DNA of 64,000 nucleotides, from the NCBI RefSeq assembly GCF_000740895.1, contig NC_025261.1, positions 1,116,001 through 1,180,000 on the forward strand. The letters run 5' to 3'. Shown here piece by piece: positions 31,583-41,874 of this stretch. The notes below the pieces were generated by a model, which saw nothing but the letters and a program-made list of their open reading frames with translations, ran no database searches and was not told the origin of the DNA. Numbering within the stretch: position 1 is the first letter of the stretch; each line of letters opens with the position of its first letter. The DNA comes from Theileria orientalis strain Shintoku. Taxonomy: Eukaryota; Apicomplexa; Aconoidasida; Piroplasmida; Theileriidae. A program made the position numbers and the translations under genes.

Positions 31583-31964
31583 TTAATCATCGTTTAAGTC
31601 CAGAATCCGTTGCATAAGCTGCTGAGGGTATAAATAAAATCTCAGGTTGAAGACCCTTGAGCTCCCGTCTTCTGCAAATTATTTAAATCAGAGGTGTGTT
31701 TTAACTTTTATCCTTACCCAAATGTATGACGCAGTGCTCCGGTTTATTCTCTACACACTTGTTATGGAACTGTATGTGTGGATTCTCGTGAGCCATGAGG
31801 GGGAAGTAGTCCCTTACGAACGACCTAAAATAACTTATTTCGTCTGATGAAACGAACTTTGCCAGTTTATTTTCATTTGAGAACCTGAGTGTGACTTTGG
31901 AAATATACTTAAGCGACAGTGGTGATGCGTGTATAATCCTATCTAATCTCCTGGGATGTATCAT
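31583..31964 (-). CDS. MRPL43: Mitochondrial ribosomal protein mL43-like
   Basis: Predicted exons 31964-31718 and 31671-31583, 111 residues. The thioredoxin-like L51/S25/CI-B8 domain is recognised by the order LKYISKVTLRFSNENKLAKF, then SYFRSFVRDYFPLMAHENPH and a basic strand leading to IHLGEDGSSRVFNLR. The same fold occurs in complex I subunit NDUFA2, but piroplasms lack complex I, so the large-subunit mitoribosomal protein is the better reading. The C-terminus ends in a short helix. Mitochondrial location inferred from family. Downstream of uL4 on the same strand. Confidence 0.75.
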
Positions 31965-32259
31965 AAATCAATACACAATACTGTTACAAATTTAATTAAA
32001 CTGCTATTGCGCTAATATTACACTTATGTTATTGTGTTTATCAGTGTGATGGAATGAACATGGTACGATACCTTTTTTTCCAACACACCTGCTCATCAGT
32101 CTTCCCATGTTCTACAATTCTATTTCAATTTAATTTTAATATGTTAATCGCTTTTTCATCTAAACATATAAATAGTTGCAGTATCGACATAAATCTTTGA
32201 TGTATGTATTAACGTGTGTATGTTAAGTGAGGATATTATTGCAAATGTTATTGATTCGT

Positions 32260-33336
32260 CTATTCTGGGAGTTTGAGAACCAGTGGTTCTGAAGAACCCA
32301 AGGCGCTTTCGACGTCCCTGAAAAACTTCTTGGATGCGGCCCTCCTTTCCTTCCTGGCGCTCTTGTCGACCGTCTTCTTGGCCCTGACTGAGTTGTGCAG
32401 GAGCCTGAGGAGCCTCCTCGAGTGCGGCTTCTTGACAGTTACCCTCCTGGGAGGCAGCTTTCTCGGCCTCAAGCTTGATTGCACCACAGTGGAGTTAACG
32501 AGGGAGGTGACGTCTGGGTTTGTGAGTCCGGTGGAGCCCTTGGTGGACCTCGATGACTCTACCCTCAGGACGGAGTCCAGCGACTCAAATGCTGACTTGG
32601 ACCATATAACCAGCCTTCCAAGGTTGCCTGCTGGAGCCAGTTTGAGCAGGTTCAGGCGCTCGACTGAGGCCACTTCGACGCCGGGGATGTTCCTGAAGGC
32701 GCGTCTGCCCTCCACTGCCGAGGCTCTCAGCACCACCAGTGGGCCTACTGGGTACTTCTTTCCGGCCCTCTTCGTGCGTCTTGCGGACGATACGCGTGCC
32801 AGCTCGTCGGAAAGGCCCAACTTGTTGAGCAGGGCCACTGCATCGCGTGTTTTTGTCAAAGTCTCGACCGAATCCTCTAGCACTAGCGGAAGCTCGGGGA
32901 GTGACTCGACTCTGTGTCCTCTGGACATGACTAGGGGGACCACTGATGTGGAAGCCACTGCGACTGAGAGTGCCAGGCGGCGCTCCTTCAAGTTAACCTT
33001 TCTGTGCCACCTTCTCCACGTTCTGGTGGGCGCGAACATTCCACCTGCTCTGCAGAAATTTGCGTATGCTGCTTGCCCGGCTCTGTGGGTGCCACCGCCC
33101 TTGACTCTGGGAGTTCTCGAGAGGGCTCTTCCGGTACCCCAGGAACGAGCTGAAGTCTGGTAGCCGCTCAACTTGGAGACAGCATATGCCTGCCTCTTGT
33201 TCTTGGACATGTTTGTATGTACGTAGTGCACGAGATCGGACCTGAGCGGCGTGGAGAACACCTTAGGCATTACCGTCGATCCGACGCGCTTCTCCGTGGA
33301 AGTGCTGAAAACCGATACCGTTGGTCTGTGAACCAT
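32260..33336 (-). CDS. RPL4: 60S ribosomal protein L4 (uL4)
   Basis: Single coding exon, 358 residues, typical of eukaryotic uL4. Recognised by RSDLVHYVHTNMSKNKRQAY, the loop SGYQTSARSWGTGRALSRTP, GGGTHRAGQAAYANFCRAGG, MFAPTRTWRRWHRKVN, then ELPLVLEDSVETLTKTRDAV and the eukaryotic extension with RAKKTVDKSARKERRAASK. The extended loop lines the exit tunnel of the large subunit. The start codon directly follows a predicted acceptor (tttag/ATG), with the donor at 33450, so a 5'-untranslated intron of 114 nt (33337-33450) is likely. G/C-ending codons dominate, as expected for a highly expressed gene. Confidence 0.96.
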   Translation of the reverse strand: MVHRPTVSVFSTSTEKRVGSTVMPKVFSTPLRSDLVHYVHTNMSKNKRQAYAVSKLSGYQTSARSWGTGRALSRTPRVKGGGTHRAGQAAYANFCRAGGMFAPTRTWRRWHRKVNLKERRLALSVAVASTSVVPLVMSRGHRVESLPELPLVLEDSVETLTKTRDAVALLNKLGLSDELARVSSARRTKRAGKKYPVGPLVVLRASAVEGRRAFRNIPGVEVASVERLNLLKLAPAGNLGRLVIWSKSAFESLDSVLRVESSRSTKGSTGLTNPDVTSLVNSTVVQSSLRPRKLPPRRVTVKKPHSRRLLRLLHNSVRAKKTVDKSARKERRAASKKFFRDVESALGSSEPLVLKLPE

Positions 33337-33930
33337 CTAAAACATTAAATTATTCGTGCAGAATTAATAGGTATTTGCTGTATGTAAACAGCAGTATAGT
33401 TTAGCAAAGACAATGAATAGCAATAAATAGGGCTGGCAGTTTCTTCTTACCTTCCTAAATCCCAATAATACTGATCACAGAATTAACAACTAAAATTGAA
33501 TAATAGTTGAAAGTGTTATGAAATATAAATTATGAGAACCTGCTTAACTTGAAAGTGTGATTCTGAAACCCCATCTAATGCCATGAATTTGTATCATGGG
33601 ACTGTCGGTTGACACACAGCTTAGTTTACTCAAATAATTGATTGTCGCCATTACACATGGTCATTGCTCAATGATTCGGGCCTAATCTTCTCTATTTAAC
33701 CACTTCCACCAACTGTTAGGTTAAATACATAAATTGTGTGATACCATCTCCTTTGTTTCTATAGATTATTCCATAAAACGCTCTGTGTACGCATATATTT
33801 ATCATTTATCCACATGTTGACTCATCTTCCACGCCTTTCGTCCCAAACTAAGACATGGGTGTGTGCTTGATAGGTAACTGTGTACGTAAATCGCCTTTAA
33901 ATTACCATTGGTCTATTGTACATGGGCTAT
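33337..33930. other. uL4 leader intron and intergenic region
   Basis: Contains the predicted uL4 5'-untranslated intron (33337-33450), the uL4 promoter and the 3' flank of the importin gene. The rest is AT-rich with no open frame or repeat that I can support. Confidence 0.5.
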
Positions 33931-36900
33931 CTACATTCTGTTCCGCATCGACAACTTCGACAGCAGTTTGTATAAGTGGTGTACCGTGCTCGCGGTCCTT
34001 TTGAGCAGGCCGCTCAGAAACGACTGCCGGAGCCTCTCGTTGCCTATGATCTCGGCAGGGAGGCAGTTGAGGCCGTTGGCCAACAGCACCTCCAGGTACT
34101 GCTCTCGGGCCGCAGCGTCGCCGGACGCTCCGCCCTGGCTGAGCCCATTCGGGCCCCCGACCGCGCTCGGGAGCGCGAAGTGGCTCGACCTGACGAACGC
34201 CAGCACTGCGGTCATCAGGTCCTCCACGTAGAACTCCGTGGACTTGCTGCAGGCCTCCTGCAGAGTCCTGAGGCAGTTGCTCACCAGCGTCTGCAGGTGC
34301 CTGCCCGCCAGAGCGGCCACCTGCTGGTTCCTCCTGCTCATTTTCAGGAGCGACTTCCAGAAGTTGAAGACGCAGCGCGGCCTCCTGATGAAGATGAACT
34401 TGCAGCTGCAGTCGATGATCTCGTTGATCGTCGCCAGGTCGTTCAGATACGTGTCGCTGTTCAGGAAGAACTCCGCCTGCAGTCCGTAAAAGTCCTCGAC
34501 GAGCATCTCCTCGTGCCCGTCGTCCTGCTCGTTCTCGCTCGTGGCTCCCGCGCTGCTCCCGTCGCCGGCCCCAATGTTGCTCGCTCTACTACTGTTGAGC
34601 CCCCCGTGACTCGGGTAGTTGTGGTAGGAGCTCTTGAATACGCTCAGCGTCAGCCGCGTGAGCAGGCCATACAGGTTCATTATCTCCGCCTTTTCTCTGG
34701 AGTAACTGCCCTGGCTGCCTAGACTTCCTAAATTTCCTAGACTGCCCTGGTTGCTGTGGCTTCCGAGGCATCCTTTCTGCCCCTCGGCCCCGCTTACCTC
34801 CGCTGCGTAGAAAATCGAGTGGAGCCACTCGATCAGGTACAGGTAGGTGCTCACCATCTTCGCCTGGGCCACCGCCGAGATCGTCTGCGCGAGTCCCGCG
34901 ACGTACTTCGCGAACTGCAGGTCCAGCACCCTCGCGTTGTGCTTTATGCACCTGCATATCACCTCGACCAGTTCCTCGTCGAGGTAAAATATTCGCAGCA
35001 GGCTCAGCAGCACTGGGAGTATCCGCTCGCCCACCACTGGCTCAAGCTCCGGCCTGTTCCTCAGGTTCCTGGTGAAGGCCACGATGCTGTTCAGCAGCTT
35101 AACTATCAGCTCCCTGTCGGTTTTCGAGATGCTGCTGCTCGGGATCGCCGTGTTCGCAGGCACTGCGTTCACTATGCTCGTCAGCTGCGCCAGCGTGCTG
35201 CTGGTCAGCTCGCTGAACACTGCCATCAGGTCTCGTTCGTTCAGGGTGGAGCAGGAGGTCGCCAGGCTCTCGAGCATCAGCACCATCATCTCGTTGTCCG
35301 CGTCCTTCAGTGTCTCGAGCACTATCGTCAGCAGCTCCTCGTTATTCTGCAGCCTCTCCATCTTCACGCGGTCGCATATCATGCTGATGCTGTAGCCGCT
35401 CTCGTACTTCAGTCTCTCGCACAGGTCCTGGACGTCCTCTTGGATTGCGCTCCGGGGGTCCTCCGGGGCGTTGATTCTTACCGTCTCGGGCCTCATCTGT
35501 TGCCTCAGCATGCGAAACAGGCTCGGCAGCAGGTCTCTCGTCTCCGGGACTGAGAAGATCTCCCTCACGTTCCCTACGAACCTCACTGCGTCGACCTTAG
35601 CCATCAGAAGCAGAATGTTGTCGTGCACTTTCTCCGGGTAGATCGAGGCTTTGTGCGCCATCAGCAGTTCTGTGACCTTGGATAGCACCTTCTCCGCTGC
35701 CTGCACGCTGGCCGTCCTGCACACGACAACGCCGCTCCTCGCGCTTCCGTTATTCGTCGCGGTTATGCTTATGCAGGGCGGCAGCAGCTCGAACGAGCTC
35801 TGTACCCGTAGGACGCTGTAGGCTAGCGTTGGCGAGTTCACCAGGTTCGTGCTCACGTACTCGAATACTGCGTTCCTGCCCACCATGCTCAGCAGCTCTT
35901 CGTAGGCCTTCTTCACGTCCGCCAGGTAGTAGCTGTAGTTGTCGATGTGCTCCGTGTAGTTCATCCTCTGGTTCCTTGAGGTGTCCGAGTACACGTATTG
36001 TCTGTACGGCGGCAGGCTCACCAGCAGCAGCAGCTCCAGTATGTTCGAGGCCAGGTACGCGAAGAGTCCCGGCGTCACTGTCGCCAGCTCGCTCACGCTC
36101 TGCACCCCGCTCAGCGTTCTCCCGAGGCTCTTCGAGAACTTCGACAGGACGTCCACCAGTGCGTACACTGCCTTCTGCGATATGTAACAGACTTCGTCGT
36201 CCAGGTCCATAGGGTTCGTCCCCTCAGGGTTAGAGCCTGTCAGCGTCCTCTCGCTCCGGCCCGGCTCCTTGCCCAGGTCCTCCAGGAACGTCAGAACGGC
36301 CTCTCTGCACTTCACGTGGCTGTACTCGCTCGTGAAGGGGTTCGCGAACTTGCTCGCGGCGCTGCCGCTGTACATCAGGAGGTACGGCAGCGCTATCAGC
36401 TTCAGGAGGTACTCCATGAGCCGCACCACTTCCGCGTCGCTCGTGCTGTGTTCTATGTTCACCGAGTCCACCAGGTTCACGAACAGCATAGACAGGTTGA
36501 CGTAGAGGGCGACGTCCCTCTTCTCGAAGGCCTCCTCCAGGTGCGGCTGCATCTGGTGCACAAGCACGTTGAAGCACGCCTTCTGCAGCTCCACCAGCTC
36601 GCTGTACCTCTTCTCTCTCGCCCCCTCTGACTTCTCGTACTCGTGGTCGTGGTCGTACTCGTGCTCCTCGTGAGAGTGTCCGTACGCCTTCTTATCCCTC
36701 AGGTATGCGCACTCCTGCAGCGAGTCCACTATACAATCTACTGATATTTCGTAGGTCTCCTCCTCCAGGCCCTCTTCTCTGAGCCTCGGGTTCCTCACTA
36801 TCTCCAGGCAGTCGTTCCAGAAGCTCCTGCTCAGGTCTCCGTTGCTGCTGAGCGTGTCAAAGGGCTTCCAGTTGTGCCAAACCTTCAGTATCTTCCCCAG

Positions 36901-37746
36901 CATCTTATAGTTCAGTGCGTTGCTGTTCGCTGGTGCGTTAGTCCCGTTCGTTCCCAGCGCGCTCGTCAGCTGCGCCAGGTTACTCCTCACTAGTGACAGG
37001 AACTCCGCCACCTTCGCGTACTCCGCCTTCAGCTTCGTCGTTATCTTCGCCTGATGTTCCGGTACCAGTATCAGCCTGTTGTTGCTCGTCTCCTCCGGGA
37101 GCGTTTCCAGCAGAAAGAGCACCATTTCCAGCGATAATCTGTTCCCCTTGTAGTAGTTGATGAACGACTCGACCGGAGACTCCCAGGATTCGCACATCTG
37201 TATTGCCATGTCGCAGACTGCTAGTCCCACCGTGAACGATATGTTCCTCCTGAAATCAATTATCTCTTCATGAACGCCCCCAGTGTTTATCTATCCGAAT
37301 TTTCAGGCTGGTAACACGCCGCATAACCACTTATTGTTTCATTGTTGTGTACGGCTGTTGATAAATACGCCATTAGTTCCACTTAATATGTAACACTTAC
37401 GGAAGGCCGTCTTGATTTAGGTATGATAGCAGGAACTCGCAGATCTTAAGAAGGTATTCAGAGGGCAGTTGGTAAAAATCGTACAGTATTTTTATTCTCA
37501 GCGTCTGCGATGCGATAAATTTTGCCTAAGAATCCTCTTTTCGGTGTGTGCTCTTACCTCCAAACTGTAGCTTCCGCTCAGTATCGCGTGGCTTTCCGAC
37601 CAGGCTTCTGCGCTTCTTTGCCATTTCGTCAGGAAGTTGTTTCTAAATAACCCATGGAATCCTTGCGGAGGTAAAACTTACGCTTCTCGCTGTATATTTG
37701 GATCTGAGGAATGGAACAGCTTATCGATTTGATCCAAAACTGGCAT
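33931..37746 (-). CDS. Importin-beta family transport receptor, MTR10/transportin-3-like
   Basis: Predicted exons 37746-37682, 37642-37558, 37525-37401 and 37249-33931, 1197 residues. The three small first exons restore a canonical importin N-terminus: NNFLTKWQRSAEAWSESHAIL and KFIASQTLRIKILYDFYQLP. The next block, LSLEMVLFLLETLPEETSNN, is characteristic of MTR10/transportin-3, whose cargoes are SR and RNA-binding proteins. The rest should be HEAT repeats, interrupted by poly-residue insertions: an HSHEEHEYDHDHEYEKSEG stretch near residue 300 and a Gly/Ser/Asn segment (LGSHSNQGSLGNLGSLGSQG) near residue 930. It is longer than human TNPO3 (923 residues) because of these insertions. Very G/C-rich third positions produce long chance antisense frames. 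Cargo unknown. Confidence 0.87.
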
Positions 37747-37897
37747 CTCTTATTCTTTGCACATCTTATTGTTCTTTAGTGTAAATACAGATACATGTCA
37801 TCAGAATAAAGAAAGATACAAACCAATGCTTCCCCATACACATGGCATCTACTGAGCTCCTTATAGGCTTGAATAATCATGTAATTTATTATTTAAC

Positions 37898-38320
37898 TTA
37901 TTTTCCGCCTTTAAATTTACTTAATGTGTTTTCTGATAGGAATAGGCTATTGTTACATATGTGTTTCAGCGTTTCCACCAGTGCGTGCTGTACTATTCCT
38001 ACATGGCTCTCCGTCTCCAAAATTGCCTTCAGGTTGAAGAAGTTGAGTGAGATTCCTTTGTTGAACATACATTCGCACTCGCAGGGGTCTATTTGTTCCA
38101 GTTTCGTGCTCCAGACTACTCTGGAATTGACTCCTGCTCCCATCAACACTTCTCTGTGCATGGTAACCTGCTCCGTATTGAATGTTTCCACTGCTCCTGG
38201 CAGTACCAACGTCACGCTCGCTCCGTAGTTCGACGTAACTTTTAAAATATCCGTCGACAACTCGGAATAATAAACACTTCTCAGGGTGACTAACAATTCA
38301 TTATCTTCAGTCTTCTTCAT
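37898..38320 (-). CDS. Small hypothetical protein
   Basis: Single exon, 140 residues, beginning MKKTEDNELLVTLRSVYYSE. The first half reads as beta strands (ASVTLVLPGAVETF), the second as a helix (NLKAILETESHVGIVQHALV). No signal peptide, membrane span or recognised motif; DPCECECMF holds three closely spaced cysteines. Size and fold pattern faintly recall proteasome-assembly chaperone PAC3, but I cannot support that. Its ATG is only 22 nt after the stop of the upstream same-strand gene. Convergent with nothing; the importin gene starts 150 nt further downstream on the same strand. Confidence 0.65.
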   Translation of the reverse strand: MKKTEDNELLVTLRSVYYSELSTDILKVTSNYGASVTLVLPGAVETFNTEQVTMHREVLMGAGVNSRVVWSTKLEQIDPCECECMFNKGISLNFFNLKAILETESHVGIVQHALVETLKHICNNSLFLSENTLSKFKGGK

Positions 38321-38342
38321 TCTCGCTTTTACTGCTATATAT

Positions 38343-39134
38343 CTAGCTACCTTTGTGGAACTTAGTCTTGAAGGTCGGGTGTTTAAAAAATGGGTGCCTG
38401 GTCCACTTTGATTTTAAGGCTGCTCCTCCTTCCTCCTACATTTGATTTATGATCACACTTGTTATCTTACGTCTTCCTTCGCCACGTACACGACTACTTG
38501 TGCGTTTTTCAATAGGATCCACTGTACGTATGGGAGCGTATTTTCCTAAATCCATAAATTATCTTCTCAAAGTACCCAGTTGTCCGAGATGATGACCACC
38601 GTTTCATTCTCGTTGGTCCTCAGGTAAAAGTAGTCGCCTAACGGTCATTTATCTTGATTAACTATTGCTTACATAGCAATGCTGTGCAGAGCGGCTTGAG
38701 GTTTGACACCAGCAGAGACTTGTCGATTTTACTATCTGGAGGCAGCACTGATACTTGATTTATGGGCTGATACTCCAAAGTATCCTCCACAATTCTTGCC
38801 TCGTTTCCCGTTAAACCTTAAAATAATGGTATAGAATGAATATTTACGTAATTGTGTGACACGATATTACACAAGATTCTAATATAAGTGCACTCAAACC
38901 TATCACATATTCATCGTTCCAGTTTTCTAGAGAGTTGACAACGTGGCCTAGGAATAAATTAAATTTGAAATTTAATATGTGCGAAAAGTGTATAAGTTAA
39001 TAAATCATAAATATTATGCTTAAATAGGTGGATATTCGATCCGTTTTAGTGAACTAACCACTGAAGGCTGAATTTATAACAAGCTCAGGCTCAGAGACGT
39101 AATCCAGCTTAATTGATAAAAAATGTGACTTCAT
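38343..39134 (-). CDS. Hypothetical protein, six exons
   Basis: Predicted exons 39134-39059, 38947-38900, 38816-38673, 38637-38576, 38545-38471 and 38435-38343, 165 residues; all five introns keep frame, with one acceptor ending AAG rather than the usual pyrimidine-AG. The product starts MKSHFLSIKLDYVSEPELVI and ends in a basic Lys/His/Phe-rich tail (HPFFKHPTFKTKFHKGS). The middle has alternating strands (YFYLRTNENETVVIISDNW, WILLKNAQVVVYVAKED). No longer open frame exists here, so the gene is seen only after splicing. Function unknown. The start codon is 1 nt beyond the COX16 stop. Confidence 0.65.
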
Positions 39135-39135
39135 A

Positions 39136-39450
39136 TTAGTCTTCAATTTTAGGTATTGGGACTGAGTTATCCAATTTATCCGATGGTACAACTTTATTTA
39201 ACATTTTGAGCATCTCCTCGTGCTCCTCCTTAAGGGTGAGTTCCCTTTTGCTTAAACTTTGCTCTCTTAAGTACTTGACTTCCAGCTGTTTGTCCACTAT
39301 AAATGTGCCGGTGACGATTATGCCCATCATAACAATCAAACTAGGCACACCCAAGGTAAAGAATCCACTCCTTTTATCAAACCTCTTTAATTTGCGATAG
39401 AAACGAAAATTCTCAAATTTGTCGTAAAGGAGTTTTTCATTTAGAACCAT
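39136..39450 (-). CDS. COX16: COX16-like cytochrome c oxidase assembly protein
   Basis: Single exon, 104 residues, the usual COX16 size. Family pattern: a basic stretch (RKLKRFDKRSGFFTLGVPSL), one membrane helix (IVMMGIIVTGTFIVDKQ), then KYLREQSLSKRELTLKEEHEEMLKML, comparable to the LTLEEEYEEM end of other COX16 proteins. COX16 is an inner-membrane factor for assembly of complex IV, acting on COX1/COX2 maturation. The stop TAA is followed by a single T and the ATG of the next same-strand gene. Divergent from the membrane protein at 39592 with only 141 nt between the starts. Confidence 0.85.
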   Translation of the reverse strand: MVLNEKLLYDKFENFRFYRKLKRFDKRSGFFTLGVPSLIVMMGIIVTGTFIVDKQLEVKYLREQSLSKRELTLKEEHEEMLKMLNKVVPSDKLDNSVPIPKIED

Positions 39451-39591
39451 ATCATAAAAATAATGTCATATTATCAAAGTGTGGAAAATATATACACATA
39501 AACCATAAAAAGACGAAAGTGTGGAGTAAGGTGTTTATGAGGGTAAAAAATAAGTATTCGAGTTCGATGTGAAATTTGATTATTAGCATAT

Positions 39592-40147
39592 ATGTTTTTA
39601 GCTTTGAATTTGTATATATTTATTGCACTGTCGCGTGTGAAGGTCATTGTGGGCCTGAGAAGGCCCTGCTTCATAAATCCTACAACCGGCAGCCACAGCT
39701 ACAGTTTTCACAACAGGTTGCAGAATTCCAAGTCAAATAAATGTAAGAATCATTTAGCAGGTCTCAAAACCTCTGAGGAATACAGGGATTCCAAGCATTT
39801 TGCCCTTACAAAGGTCGATAAGCAGGAGCCTACACAGGACACAAACTTGCTGGATTTTCTGTCGCTATCCCAATATTTGGACAGGAGGTAAGTCTACACA
39901 GTAATTTTCTCACATTTATACCTCAAGATTCTTATTTTCGGAAGACCTTTCCCGTTTATCGAGGGACGAGTTAATTGACAGGCAGATAGAGCATAGGAGG
40001 ATCTCCAACGAGTCTCTTAGGAATATTAAAATGGGCATCGCAATAGTGTTATCGGCTTTCGCAGTTGGCGTTCTATACAAATTTTCATGGTTTTTGAAGG
40101 ACTTCATTGAGCAACAGGCTCAAAACTTGGCGAGTCCAGATCAGTGA
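39592..40147 (+). CDS. Small two-span membrane protein
   Basis: Predicted exons 39592-39887 and 39928-40147 (40-nt intron), 171 residues. An N-terminal hydrophobic segment (MFLALNLYIFIALSRVKVIV) may be a signal anchor or targeting sequence. A second span lies near residues 134-150 (IKMGIAIVLSAFAVGVLYKF). Between them is a hydrophilic, Asp/Arg/Glu-rich region. It ends FIEQQAQNLASPDQ. No family recognised. It shares a short bidirectional promoter interval with COX16, which might hint at mitochondrial function (weak inference). Confidence 0.7.
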
Positions 40148-40264
40148 GCACATACCACAGATCTAGGGTAGCCAGCAGGTCAATAAGATATGTAATCAAT
40201 GAATGAATAAATATAGGCTCCTTTAAGCGGAAATGTACTATAATGAAATGTATGCGGTTAATTA

Positions 40265-40876
40265 CTAGGAAGTTAGTTTCTGGTTAAGTGCCGGGTACCA
40301 TTCCCTAAGTTTGTCAACCATGTTCGAATACGCCTTATCAAAATCATCATTTTTCAATATAAAGTCGAAGGGGAAGCTCTTCGCCTCTAAAATCTCCTGA
40401 CGGGCTCTCTCTATTCGCTTGTTTATCGTCTCTTCGCTGTCTCGGCCCCTGAGGAGGAGCCTCTGCCTGAGGACCTCGAGGTCGTCAGGGTCGATAAACA
40501 CACTTCTCATAGGGTAACCGGCCTTGTGAACCTGCTTGCACCCCTGCATTTCTATTTCGAGCACAGGGATCTTGCTTAGCCCCAAGATCCTGTTCAACTC
40601 GGATTTCATTGTGCCGTACTTATTGCCCACGTACTCGGCGTGCTCCACAAACTCATTATTGATTGCCATACGGTCAAACTCCTCGTTAGAAACGAAATAA
40701 TAATTTACACCGTCCTTTTCCCCCTTTCTACCGGCTCTACTTGTACAACTAACACTGTTCTCGAATATATCAGAATGATCAACGATCAATCTATCATTTA
40801 AAGTGGTTTTACCGGATCCAGAGGGTCCTACAATAACTAGAATGGGAGGGCTGCTATGAAATTGTTGATTAACCAT
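40265..40876 (-). CDS. Guanylate kinase
   Basis: Single exon, 203 residues. Walker A GPSGSGKTTLNDRL near residues 18-31, then the GMP-binding segments SVSCTSRAGRKGEKDGVNYYF and EFVEHAEYVGNKYGT, EIEMQGCKQV (in most family members DIDxQG) and RSVFIDPDDLEVLRQRLLLRGRD, ending with the lid helix RIERARQEILEAK. It phosphorylates GMP to GDP with ATP, in purine salvage that parasites depend on. The normal cytosolic form; no targeting extension. The family aspartate of DIDxQG is a glutamate here, as seen in several eukaryotic members. Confidence 0.95.
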   Translation of the reverse strand: MVNQQFHSSPPILVIVGPSGSGKTTLNDRLIVDHSDIFENSVSCTSRAGRKGEKDGVNYYFVSNEEFDRMAINNEFVEHAEYVGNKYGTMKSELNRILGLSKIPVLEIEMQGCKQVHKAGYPMRSVFIDPDDLEVLRQRLLLRGRDSEETINKRIERARQEILEAKSFPFDFILKNDDFDKAYSNMVDKLREWYPALNQKLTS

Positions 40877-41374
40877 TTCAACTAAGTTTTAAATATTAAA
40901 ACAAAAAAGAGCATTATTGGATGTGTTTTAAAATCCGGTAAAGAAAAAAATGTGTATTTGGAGTTTAAAATGAATTATTATCGTCTAAAAAACGTGATCA
41001 GTCACCCCAAATTGTGGGTGCTGTAAATATTGTTACCGGGCCATCCACTGTAGGGATACGAATATTGTAGTGGATCTTCCACGCTGAGTAATCTAAAGAA
41101 TTTTATTAAATATATAATTTCATGTTGTATATATTATAGATTCCTTTTTTAAACAAAAATAATATCTCCAAAATTTTATGCTTTAATAATATAATAATTA
41201 TAGTAACGAACGGCGTTCACAAGATTATTATAACATAGTTGTATATAAGTCAAAATTCTTATGATAAGTATACATTGTAAAATATTAAATGCCCAAATTG
41301 TTGATTATAGCCTGTAAAATAAGATTGGTTTATGAGTAAAAAAAAAATATTGTTGATCCAAACTGATAAACAGG
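40877..41374. promoter_or_regulatory. Divergent intergenic region, guanylate kinase and small gene
   Basis: About 500 nt, very AT-rich, with no open frame. Expected to hold both promoters; inferred only from position. Confidence 0.5.
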
Positions 41375-41808
41375 ATGGACGCTGAAAAACTTAAAGAATC
41401 AAGTAAGTTTAGATGTAAAATAAATATTGGAACGTCGTGACATAGTTAAATAGAATAAAATATAGCTAAAATTTAAATATTATTAAATTTGCCACCATAT
41501 AATATAAAAATGGAAGATTTTACGATTATGCAAATTAAAACGCTATAGGATCGGCCAGTCGTTCCCACTTATTGTACACTGCTGACGATCAGTATCTTCT
41601 GTCAGGTCTTGGCTCAGGTCAAGCGGAGAACGAAGCTGACCACACCGGCGACAGTAATGGGACGAAGTTCCAGCTTAACAAATACAAAGGGGCATCCAAG
41701 GACTTTAACTACGGCAATATCCCTAAAAAAATGTCGAGTTATGAGTTAAAAAGTAACAAATACAAGAAGGCTTTAAACGCAACAGGTAAGAAAGCAGATA
41801 ATAAGTAA
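41375..41808 (+). CDS. Small hypothetical protein, 95 residues
   Basis: Predicted exons 41375-41402 and 41549-41808. The first exon encodes only MDAEKLKES plus one base; the codon completes to Arg across a 146-nt intron, giving a product that starts MDAEKLKESRSASRSHLLYT. The product is hydrophilic and basic at the end (SNKYKKALNATGKKADNK), probably disordered, without signal peptide or membrane span. No family recognised. The stop is 66 nt before the PFK start on the same strand, so transcription of the two may be linked or the spacing just compact. Confidence 0.65.
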
Positions 41809-41874
41809 ACGATTGTCTAAGTAAAAAAAGGTCACAAAAAAGTAGATAAAACAGTTAGAAACAGTAATATAAAA

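Noticed and set aside
31583..31964. NDUFA2-like complex I subunit
   Set aside because: Same fold as mL43, but piroplasms lack complex I, so the mitoribosomal assignment is preferred.
33976..36630. Several plus-strand frames of 100-265 residues opposite the importin gene
   Set aside because: Same cause: biased codon use in the importin gene. The compositions are unlike real proteins here (very rich in Arg, Gln, Val, His) and there is no splice logic.
38343..39134. Possible fusion of the six-exon gene with the 140-residue gene
   Set aside because: I tried the acceptors near 38320-38435; none joins the two in frame with an intron of plausible size, and stops intervene.
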